From NCBI GenBank assembly GCA_025927795.1, contig JAICKT010000089.1, forward strand, positions 1-12,634: a DNA stretch of 12,634 nucleotides, in the 5' to 3' direction. Origin of the DNA: Parafilimonas sp. (GTDB lineage: Bacteria; Bacteroidota; Bacteroidia; Chitinophagales; Chitinophagaceae). Both the position numbers and the translations under genes were made by a program. Below, piece by piece: positions 6,618 through 12,458 of the stretch; positions within the stretch are counted from its first letter, which is position 1, and each line of letters starts with the position of its first letter. Below the pieces are notes generated by a model, which was not told the origin of the DNA, did not search any database, and worked only from the letters and a program-made list of their open reading frames with translations.

Positions 6618-7505
6618 TCAATTTAAAAAAAGATCAGTAATTACTAAGATGCCAAACACAATACTTGCAACTCCGTTTGCTGTCATAAATGCGAGGTTTA
6701 CTTTTTTTAAATCATTTGGCTTTACAATCGAATGTTGATATAATAACATTCCGCAAAAAACACCAATTCCAATCCAGTATATAAAATGAAAACCGCCATA
6801 AAATCCCGCAGCAATAACACAAGCTGTACTTAATAAATGCAATAATTCAGAAACATGCAATGCTTTATTTTTTCCAATAGTTGCCGGAATAGAATATAAA
6901 TGTTGCGATTGATCAAACTCAACATCTTGCAAAGCATAAATAATATCAAAACCACTTACCCAAAATATTACAGCAAACGAAAACAATAAAGGCAAAATAT
7001 CGAATCGTCCTGTTACCGCAAGATAAGCGCCAATGGGGGCAAGGGATAATCCTAAACCTAAAACCAAATGACATAGAGCAGTAAAACGTTTTGTATAACT
7101 ATAAAATAAAACAACAAACAGTGCTACAGGTGACAGAAGAAAACAAATTGTATTGATAAAATAAGTTGCAGTTATAAAAAGTATGCAATTGAGTATTACA
7201 AATCGTAATGCGCTTTGCGCAGAAATGATTCCTTTTGGAATTTCACGAATTGCAGTACGAGGATTTTTTGCATCGAAAGTTCTATCGAGATAACGGTTAA
7301 AAGCCATGGCTGCACTGCGGGCGGTTATCATGCAAATTAGAACTCCAATAAAAGGTAATCCATAAAAAATATAATATGGTACAGCTGTTATAATATGAGA
7401 TTGCATTCGTACAACGCCTAAAAAAAAACCAATCAAAGCAAAAGGAAGGGCAAATATTGTATGCGAAAATTTTATAAGAGAAAGATAATTCTTTACGGTT
7501 GTCAT
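6618..7505 (-). CDS. UbiA-family polyprenyltransferase, probably in menaquinone biosynthesis
   Basis: This is an integral membrane prenyltransferase of 295 residues with about eight to nine hydrophobic segments. The first diphosphate/Mg2+ motif is N70-x3-D74-x3-D78 within NRYLDRTFDAKNPRT, and the second is D187-x6-D194-x3-D198 within FDIIYALQDVEFDQ. The ARSAAMAFNRYLDR...NPRT type is the one often annotated as 4-hydroxybenzoate polyprenyltransferase in organisms without ubiquinone; it includes MqnP of the futalosine menaquinone pathway. Since Bacteroidota use menaquinone, an MqnP-like role is the best inference, but no mqn or men gene lies nearby. A perfect -7 element stands four bases before the ATG, predicting a leaderless mRNA. 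It could head a ruvX-def transcript. Confidence 0.88.
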   Translation of the reverse strand: MTTVKNYLSLIKFSHTIFALPFALIGFFLGVVRMQSHIITAVPYYIFYGLPFIGVLICMITARSAAMAFNRYLDRTFDAKNPRTAIREIPKGIISAQSALRFVILNCILFITATYFINTICFLLSPVALFVVLFYSYTKRFTALCHLVLGLGLSLAPIGAYLAVTGRFDILPLLFSFAVIFWVSGFDIIYALQDVEFDQSQHLYSIPATIGKNKALHVSELLHLLSTACVIAAGFYGGFHFIYWIGIGVFCGMLLYQHSIVKPNDLKKVNLAFMTANGVASIVFGILVITDLFLN

Positions 7506-7509
7506 CCTG

Positions 7510-7517
7510 CAAAAATA
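7510..7517 (-). promoter_or_regulatory. -7 promoter element of the UbiA-family gene
   Basis: The minus strand reads TATTTTTG, a perfect TAnnTTTG, then CAGG and the ATG. This is the same four-base spacing as in the Uma2 and GtrA genes. No -33 motif is evident. It implies a leaderless transcript start within the run of minus-strand genes. Confidence 0.55.
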
Positions 7518-7533
7518 TGCGGAAGTTTTATAA

Positions 7534-7555
7534 CTCCCCTTTAGGGGTTGGGGGC
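7534..7555. repeat. Palindromic repeat, third copy of the TCCC-TTTA-GGGA family
   Basis: The core CCCCTTTAGGGG (7536-7547) is followed by TTGGGGGC. Both parts match the end sequence of the 6069-6172 element (core TCCCTTTAGGGA, then TTTAGGG). It overlaps the end of the upstream secreted-protein gene: the stop codon at 7541-7543 is inside the palindrome, at the same place as in ruvX. As RNA it forms a five-base-pair GC-rich stem and may protect or end the transcript. Confidence 0.55.
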
Positions 7556-8173
7556 TTTTTCTTTTTCGAAACGATAAACTTTATCGTCCAACAGCGGATG
7601 TCTTCCTTCTAAATAATCATCTGCAAAATGAAATGCAGCCTGATTAAAAAATACTTCTAATATCCATGGCTGAAAATTAAACGTATAAATCATCGGCGAT
7701 CTATCAATTGCAAAAACAGAGCTTCTTTCAGGACAAAGTTCGCTGAGAAATTCTATTGAATCTGCTGCGAAGGGCAGCACTAAACTTCCATCATTTTCAA
7801 AACTAAATATCGAATCTTCGGTTGCTGTTTTTGCCCGGCAATAAACAAACCTATATAGATTAGTATTACTGTCTTCAATTTTAATTGTTGAAAATTTATT
7901 TGTTGAAGCAATAAAATTCGTCAATTTAAAATCTTTGCCAGGAGAGGGTTTGCTGTTTAAAATAATACTGTCTTTATTCATCGACCATTTTCCTGAACCG
8001 TATCTGTCGAGTGCACCATATGAAAAGAAAAATTCAAAAGTGGAGTCGGCGTTCAATTTAAAACCTGATGCAGTTTCCATAACACCTTGCAAATAATATT
8101 CTCCGGCTATATTTTTTTGTGCGTTTAGGTTTAATATTAAACATGTAAAAATAAAAAACAAAGCAGTTTTCAT
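7541..8173 (-). CDS. Secreted protein of unknown function
   Basis: The 210-residue product has a clear signal peptide (MKTALFFIFTCLILNLNA, cleavage before Q19) and no lipobox. The mature part begins with an apparent beta-rich domain: GEYYLQGVMETASGFKLNAD, TFEFFFSYGALDRYGSGKW, DSIILNS. The phrase A-S-G-F-x-L-x-x-D-S-T-F-x-F-x-x-S-Y-G-A-x-D is, as far as I recall, common in uncharacterised exported Bacteroidota proteins and may be a small barrel (lipocalin-like) fold. No catalytic motif is recognised. The last residues K-A-P-N-P and the stop are encoded by the palindromic repeat. It lies 24 bp downstream of the methyltransferase gene and 35 bp upstream of the prenyltransferase gene. Confidence 0.8.
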   Translation of the reverse strand: MKTALFFIFTCLILNLNAQKNIAGEYYLQGVMETASGFKLNADSTFEFFFSYGALDRYGSGKWSMNKDSIILNSKPSPGKDFKLTNFIASTNKFSTIKIEDSNTNLYRFVYCRAKTATEDSIFSFENDGSLVLPFAADSIEFLSELCPERSSVFAIDRSPMIYTFNFQPWILEVFFNQAAFHFADDYLEGRHPLLDDKVYRFEKEKAPNP

Positions 8174-8197
8174 ATGTTCGGTTTAGTAGCAATGTAG

Positions 8198-8719
8198 TTA
8201 GTTATTTATTAATCTCCACAACACAATTCCTGCAGCAACACTAACATTTAAGGAATGCTTCATACCATGCTGCGGAATTTCTATACAGCCGTCACAAATT
8301 TGCATTACTGAGTCTTGAACGCCTGTTACTTCATTACCAAAAATCACTGCTATATTTTTATTGTGTTGAGGCTGAAATTTATCAAGTGATATACTTTGCT
8401 CAGCTTGTTCAATTGCATAAACAGCATATTTATTTTCTTTAAGCTGATGAATAGCATCGACAATGTTTTCAAACTGCATCCAGTCAACCGTTTCAACAGC
8501 GCCCAATGCGGTTTTGTGAACCGAACGATGTGTAGGCGGCGGCGTATATCCGCAAGTAAAAATGGCTTCAATTAAAAATGCATCCGCTGTTCTAAAAATG
8601 CTGCCCACATTATAAGCGCTGCGAATGTTATCAAGCAAAACAATAATCTTATTTTTTTCTGCCTGTTTAAATTCTTCAACCGTTTTGCGGTTTAATTCAT
8701 CCATACTTAATTTTCGCAT
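8198..8719 (-). CDS. TrmH/SpoU-family RNA 2'-O-methyltransferase
   Basis: This SPOUT-class enzyme is predicted to transfer a methyl group from S-adenosylmethionine to a ribose 2'-OH in tRNA or rRNA. From the ATG at 8719 it has 173 residues. Motif 1 is N31-I-R33-S-A-Y-N-V-G-S-I-F-R-T-A-D-A-F, with the conserved arginine R33. Motif 2 is IFGNEVTGV at 126-134. Motif 3 is IPQHGMKHSLNVSVAAGI at 148-165, with knot residues S156-L-N158. There is no N-terminal substrate-binding extension of the L30e type, so this is the short TrmH-like form. The target nucleotide cannot be deduced. An ATG at 8752 would add 11 residues, but these are encoded largely by the dispersed repeat at 8728-8818, so the internal MRKLSMDELNR start is chosen. 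Confidence 0.92.
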   Translation of the reverse strand: MRKLSMDELNRKTVEEFKQAEKNKIIVLLDNIRSAYNVGSIFRTADAFLIEAIFTCGYTPPPTHRSVHKTALGAVETVDWMQFENIVDAIHQLKENKYAVYAIEQAEQSISLDKFQPQHNKNIAVIFGNEVTGVQDSVMQICDGCIEIPQHGMKHSLNVSVAAGIVLWRLINN

Positions 8720-8727
8720 ATATTTTT

Positions 8728-8818
8728 TCACGCAAAGAATATGAGTAAGCAAAGAAGAAAAGAATATTTTAGAAATAGAACCAACTTATAATCTTTGCAA
8801 ACTTTGCGCTTTGCGTGA
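8728..8818. repeat. 91-bp repeat with 10-bp perfect inverted ends, copy 2
   Basis: The ends are TCACGCAAAG (8728-8737) and CTTTGCGTGA (8809-8818). The interior repeats the word CTTTGC or GCAAAG several times and carries the block at 8785-8805 shared with copy 1 at window positions 9-30. It sits just upstream of the methyltransferase ATG. On the minus strand TATTCTTTG (8733-8741) resembles the Bacteroidota -7 element with one extra spacer base, so the repeat might supply the promoter. No ORF is inside. It is probably a miniature mobile or extragenic palindromic element. Confidence 0.6.
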
Positions 8819-8821
8819 TGA

Positions 8822-8861
8822 CCGCAAAAATAAAACTGCCCCGCATTATAGCGAGGCAGTT
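8822..8861 (-). terminator. Intrinsic terminator of the cupredoxin gene
   Basis: On the minus strand AACTGCCTCGC, loop TATAAT, and GCGGGGCAGTT form a stem of eleven positions with one mismatch (8834-8861). The stem is followed by TTATTTTTG, a U-rich tract. It begins 19 bp after the stop codon of the gene at 8881-9777 and separates it from the methyltransferase transcript. This is the clearest terminator in the window. Confidence 0.85.
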
Positions 8862-8880
8862 ACCTAATCTAAGCAAAATT

Positions 8881-9777
8881 CTATTGTACAACAACCCTGT
8901 AAGATTCTTTCAAATTATCCATTGAAAAAATTATTGTATAAACGCCTGCAGGTACATCTCCAACGTGAAAATGACCATTGTTTAATCCTACAACTGCAGA
9001 CATATTATCTTCCTTAACTAATTTACCCGAAGAATTAAATAACTGCACATGCATTGAACCTTCTTTTTCAGCATTAAACTGCAACATTAAATGTCCTGGT
9101 CTGCTTATTGGATTTGGACTTAAGCTTACAATAAGTTTCGGTTTGCTATTTATATTGTCAAACATTTTAATGTTTGATGAAGATTTTTTACCGTCTTTAT
9201 CAACAACACTTAAATAATAATATACAAAATGTGCATAAGAAGGTACAGCATCATCAGTGAAAGAATAATTATGAATGGAAGAAGAGTTGCCTGCTGCACT
9301 AACACTTGAAATTTTTGTAAAATTTTTATCATCAGTGCTGCGCATTATTTCAAAATGATCAGTGTTTTGTTCTGTTGCGGTTGACCATGCAACTAAGGCG
9401 CCATTTGTTTTGGCAGGTGAAATACCAAAGCTGCTTAATACAACAGGAAGAGCACCTGTAACAGTAATAGTTCCTTGCATTTGTGTAGGATGAACGGTGC
9501 ATTCGTAACTATAGCTTCCTGCAACTGATAACGTATATGTAAAAGAGGCACCAGTGGTTTGAAGCGGAGCATCCCATGTAGTTGCGCCGGTTGGAACAGA
9601 AGTTGATGTTGTTGTATGAAAACCATTATCCCAAACCCATTTAATTTTATCTCCAACCACTGCATTAACTGTGGCCGGATTAAACTGAAAATTGGAAACA
9701 TGTACGGTAAAAGTTGTTTGTGCGAAGGATGATTTTAAGATGAGCAGTGTTGCAATAAGTGTGTATATTTTTTTCAT
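8881..9777 (-). CDS. T9SS-exported cupredoxin (plastocyanin/azurin-like) protein
   Basis: The 298 residues form three parts. A signal peptide (cleavage after A19) is followed by a cupredoxin domain at about 21-107. This domain has all four type 1 copper ligands of the plastocyanin pattern: H54 (NGFHTT), C93, H96 and M100 in YECTVHPTQMQGTITV. A linker domain at about 111-205 has a fibronectin/Ig-like strand pattern with GALVAWSTATEQNTDHFEIMRS and FVYYYLSVVDKDG. The C-terminus from L219-S-P-N-P to VPAGVYTIIFSMDN and YRVVVQ is a type A T9SS sorting domain. The protein is therefore predicted to cross the outer membrane and be anchored or released at the surface, where it could carry electrons or bind copper. 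No redox partner is nearby. It has its own terminator; the promoter is unclear. Confidence 0.9.
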   Translation of the reverse strand: MKKIYTLIATLLILKSSFAQTTFTVHVSNFQFNPATVNAVVGDKIKWVWDNGFHTTTSTSVPTGATTWDAPLQTTGASFTYTLSVAGSYSYECTVHPTQMQGTITVTGALPVVLSSFGISPAKTNGALVAWSTATEQNTDHFEIMRSTDDKNFTKISSVSAAGNSSSIHNYSFTDDAVPSYAHFVYYYLSVVDKDGKKSSSNIKMFDNINSKPKLIVSLSPNPISRPGHLMLQFNAEKEGSMHVQLFNSSGKLVKEDNMSAVVGLNNGHFHVGDVPAGVYTIIFSMDNLKESYRVVVQ

Positions 9778-9866
9778 AAGAAAATTTTGACTGACTAAAA
9801 TTAATTCAATTATTGTTTAAGCCATAAAAACTCAACCGAATGGGAAAAAATTAACGCTGAACAGGT

Positions 9867-11597
9867 TTATTTTAATTTCATATCGGTTATTACATCTTTT
9901 ATCTTTTGCTTCAATGCCTGTAATGTTTCATCAAACTCTTTTTTGCTTTTAAGGGTTGTGTGCACACTGAAATAAAATTTAATTTTTGGTTCTGTGCCGC
10001 TTGGTCTTGCAGAAATTTTTGTTCCGTCTTCTAACTTAAACTGCAATACGTTACTTTTTGGTAATTCAATTTTCCATGTTTCACCGCTCTTTAAATTTTT
10101 GCCTTGTTGTGTTTGATAATCGAGTATTTCCAAAACAGGAGAACTGTTAACATGTGTTGGCGGATTATCGCGGTAAGCCTGCATCATCTCAGCAATTTCT
10201 TCCTGACCACGCATTCCTTTTTTTGTTAAGCTGATGAGTTCTTCATAAAAAAATCCATATTCAATATATAAATCAATCAGCTTATCATACAATGTTCTTC
10301 CTTCATTCTTTTCATACGCTGCCATTTCGCACAAAAACGCAACGGCAGAAACAGCATCTTTATCACGCAGTTTATCACCAACCATTAAACCAAAACTTTC
10401 TTCACCGCCTATAATATAATTTTCTTTTCCTTCTTTTTCTTTAATCAGTTCTGCAATCCATTTAAAACCGGTAAGCACATTATAACAAGCCACATTATTT
10501 TTTTCTGCGATGGCATCAATCATATCTGTGGTAACAATTGTTTTAATTACCATATCATTGGGCTGCGCAATGCCTTTTGCTTTTCTTGCTTCAAGCATAT
10601 AAGAAATAGCAAGCACCGCAGTTTGATTGCCATTCATTAAAACCCATTTATCATTATGATTTTTTATACCGATACCAACGCGGTCTGCATCCGGATCTGT
10701 ACCCAACAGAATATCTGCATTTAATTGGTTTGCTTTTGTTAAGCCAATGCTCATTGCTTCGCTTTCTTCGGGGTTAGGATAAACAACGGTTGGAAAATTT
10801 CCGTCTGGTGTTGCCTGCTCTTCAACAATTGTTACATTATCAAATCCGAATTCTGAAAGCACTTTTGGAACAAGTGTAATTCCGGTTCCGTGAATAGGCG
10901 TATAAACAATTTTTAAATCGTGTTGTTTTTTAATTACCTCCGGATAAACGCTCAAACTTTTCACCATTTTTATATAAGCGTCATCCATGTCTTTGCCAAT
11001 AATTGTTATGTTTGATTCGCCGCCGGCGAACTTAACATCATCAATGCTTTTAATCGCTTCAACTTCTGTAATAACATTTTTATCATGGGGAGGAACTAGC
11101 TGCCCGCCATCGTTCCAATAAGCTTTATAACCGTTATATTCTTTGGGATTATGCGAAGCTGTATTAATAACACCGCCGTTTAATTTTAAATATCTTATTG
11201 TAAAGCTTAATTCCGGTGTGGGACGCAATGCTTCAAATAAAAAAACTTTAATGCCATTTGCTGCAAAAACGTTTGCCGTTGTTTCTGCAAAAAAACGGCT
11301 GTTATTTCTGCTGTCATGTGCAATGGCAATTTTTATTTCGGCATCACCATAGGTTTTTTTAAGATAATTTGCAAAACCTTGTGTTGCCATTCCTACTGTA
11401 TATTTATTTACGCGGTTGGTGCCAACGCCCATTAAACCTCGCAAGCCCCCCGTACCAAATTCAAGATTTTTATAAAACGCATCTGTAAGCTCTGTTTCGT
11501 TGTTGCTATCCTGAAGTTTTCTAATTTCATTTTTTGTTTCTTCATCGTAATTACCTATTAACCAGGTATCAATTTTTTGTTTTACGGCTGCATTCAT
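9867..11597 (-). CDS. Phospho-sugar mutase (phosphoglucomutase/phosphomannomutase family)
   Basis: This alpha-D-phosphohexomutase moves a phosphate between C1 and C6 of a hexose in the cytosol. From the ATG at 11597 it has 576 residues, the length of the long PgcA-like bacterial form. All four active-site elements are present: the phosphoserine loop TASHNPKEYNGYK with S148, the Mg2+ loop D301-x-D303-x-D305 in GTDPDADRVGI, the sugar-binding GGEESFG at 397-403, and the phosphate-binding RPSGTEPKIKFY starting at R531. The GTGGLRG block at 48-54 is also typical. An upstream ATG at 11630 is rejected because the extra residues overlap the promoter-like TTATTTTGC. Glucose versus mannose versus ribose specificity cannot be decided from sequence alone; glucose 1-phosphate/6-phosphate is most likely for this long form. 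Confidence 0.93.
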   Translation of the reverse strand: MNAAVKQKIDTWLIGNYDEETKNEIRKLQDSNNETELTDAFYKNLEFGTGGLRGLMGVGTNRVNKYTVGMATQGFANYLKKTYGDAEIKIAIAHDSRNNSRFFAETTANVFAANGIKVFLFEALRPTPELSFTIRYLKLNGGVINTASHNPKEYNGYKAYWNDGGQLVPPHDKNVITEVEAIKSIDDVKFAGGESNITIIGKDMDDAYIKMVKSLSVYPEVIKKQHDLKIVYTPIHGTGITLVPKVLSEFGFDNVTIVEEQATPDGNFPTVVYPNPEESEAMSIGLTKANQLNADILLGTDPDADRVGIGIKNHNDKWVLMNGNQTAVLAISYMLEARKAKGIAQPNDMVIKTIVTTDMIDAIAEKNNVACYNVLTGFKWIAELIKEKEGKENYIIGGEESFGLMVGDKLRDKDAVSAVAFLCEMAAYEKNEGRTLYDKLIDLYIEYGFFYEELISLTKKGMRGQEEIAEMMQAYRDNPPTHVNSSPVLEILDYQTQQGKNLKSGETWKIELPKSNVLQFKLEDGTKISARPSGTEPKIKFYFSVHTTLKSKKEFDETLQALKQKIKDVITDMKLK

Positions 11598-11618
11598 AAA
11601 TATTATTTTGGGTGGATG

Positions 11619-11626
11619 CAAAATAA
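11619..11626 (-). promoter_or_regulatory. -7-like promoter element of the phosphosugar mutase gene
   Basis: The minus strand reads TTATTTTG then CATCCACCC, seven of eight matches to TAnnTTTG, 21 bases before the ATG at 11597. The TATTTTGCATCCA string is shared with the region upstream of exbB. This predicts a short leader. Confidence 0.4.
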
Positions 11627-11899
11627 ACAAACTAATAATTTAATAGAAAGTTATTTAGAACGAATTGACGATTGACCGTTTGAACAAAAGTTAATAAATT
11701 TTCGGGTTACAATGAGGCATTAAATATTGCATTTAGATTGCCACTTATATTATGGTTTTGATATTTCATAAGATGATTGTTATATCAAAAGAATAATATT
11801 GAAAAAGGAAGAAACAAAAACGATTATTATAAAACCTTGCTATTTACAGCACAATCAAAAAAGAATTCTTAAACTCTTCTCTATTCCGTTGCATTCTAT
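11627..11899. other. Divergent intergenic region without a gene, with one 9-bp inverted repeat
   Basis: This AT-rich stretch separates the mutase gene from the rplK promoter. I see no ORF with family resemblance and no tRNA-like cloverleaf. The one structured item is a perfect inverted repeat, TTTTGATAT (11756-11764) and ATATCAAAA (11782-11790), with a 17-base spacer. The arms lie about 110-150 bp upstream of the rplK -7 element. It could be an operator, but nothing else supports that. Confidence 0.4.
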
Positions 11900-11907
11900 T
11901 ATCTTTG
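11900..11907 (+). promoter_or_regulatory. -7 promoter element of the rplK-rplA operon
   Basis: TATCTTTG is a perfect match to TAnnTTTG and is followed by CCGCCCC, a start region of the kind seen before highly expressed Bacteroidota genes. Transcription is expected to begin near 11912, giving a leader of about 83 bases before the rplK ATG. No good -33 TTTG is visible around 11875-11885. Confidence 0.65.
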
Positions 11908-11913
11908 CCGCCC

Positions 11914-11927
11914 CAAAAGTTCTTTTG
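11914..11927 (+). promoter_or_regulatory. Perfect palindrome at the start of the rplK transcript
   Basis: CAAAAGTTCTTTTG has six-base perfect arms around TT. It lies immediately at or after the predicted transcription start. It could be a 5' hairpin on the mRNA or a binding site for a regulator. The function is inferred from position only. Confidence 0.35.
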
Positions 11928-11937
11928 AATTATAAAC

Positions 11938-11981
11938 TTGGGAGTCGATTCCGAATAAATCGGGAAAGACGTTTGAACCAA
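11938..11981 (+). promoter_or_regulatory. L1 ribosomal-protein autoregulatory leader (23S rRNA mimic)
   Basis: The leader folds as TTGG (11938-11941) with CCAA (11978-11981), an asymmetric loop GA (11942-11943) against GTTTGAA (11971-11977), GTC (11944-11946) with GAC (11968-11970), a GA/AA internal loop, and TTCCGA (11949-11954) with TCGGGA (11960-11965) closing ATAAA. The bacterial 23S L1 site has the same order: UGG-GAG-GC on one side and GCC-GACCUUGAAAUA-CCA on the other. L1 is known to repress the L11-L1 operon by binding such a mimic upstream of L11, and rplA is the second gene here. Translation would be blocked when free L1 binds; the hairpin ends 13 bases before the ATG. Confidence 0.75.
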
Positions 11982-11994
11982 TAAAATTTAAAAA

Positions 11995-12438
11995 ATGGCT
12001 AAAGAAATCTCCGGCTTTGTAAAGCTGCAGGTAAAAGGTGGTCAGGCGAATCCTGCACCCCCGGTTGGTCCTGCACTCGGTTCTAAGGGCGTGAACATCA
12101 TGGAATTTTGCAAACAGTTCAATGCCCGCACACAGGATAAAATGGGAAAAGTGCTTCCCGTTCTCATTACGGTTTATAACGACAAGTCTTTCGATTTTGT
12201 CATAAAAACTCCACCCGCTTCTGTACAACTTTTAGAAGCTGCCAAAATTCAGAAAGGTTCCAAAGAAAGCAACCGCAACAAGGTTGGTAAAGTAACATGG
12301 GCACAAATTGAAGTTATCGCAAAAGATAAAATGCCCGACCTGAATTGCTTTACTGTTGAGAGTGCAATGAAAATGGTTGCCGGCACTGCCCGCAGCTTAG
12401 GTTTAAATGTTGAAGGCACAGCACCCTGGAACAATTAA
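11995..12438 (+). CDS. rplK: 50S ribosomal protein L11
   Basis: L11 is part of the stalk base of the large subunit and binds 23S rRNA in the GTPase-associated region. The 147 residues have normal length. The N-terminal domain carries the hallmark GGQANPAPPVGPALGSKGVN at 15-34 with its conserved prolines. The C-terminal rRNA-binding domain includes KTPPASVQLLEAA and ends with VESAMKMVAGTARSLGLNVEG. The start is preceded by AATTTAAAAA, with no Shine-Dalgarno sequence. It is the first gene of a transcript with rplA 20 bp downstream. Upstream there is a divergent mutase gene instead of the nusG that commonly precedes rplK. Confidence 0.98.
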   Translation: MAKEISGFVKLQVKGGQANPAPPVGPALGSKGVNIMEFCKQFNARTQDKMGKVLPVLITVYNDKSFDFVIKTPPASVQLLEAAKIQKGSKESNRNKVGKVTWAQIEVIAKDKMPDLNCFTVESAMKMVAGTARSLGLNVEGTAPWNN

Positions 12439-12458
12439 TCACAACTAAACTTATTACA

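Noticed and set aside
8720..8752. ATG extending the TrmH-like gene by 11 codons
   Set aside because: The added residues come from the dispersed repeat; the MRKLSMDELNR start fits the family.
11598..11630. ATG extending the phosphosugar mutase by 11 codons
   Set aside because: Covers the promoter-like TTATTTTGC; the family begins close to the ATG at 11597.
11640..11900. Possible tRNA gene before rplK, as in the usual tuf-tRNA-secE-nusG-rplK order
   Set aside because: No acceptor stem, anticodon arm or T-loop could be assembled on either strand.
11899..12228. 109-codon minus-strand ORF over the rplK start and leader
   Set aside because: Antisense to the near-certain L11 gene and its promoter; no family features.
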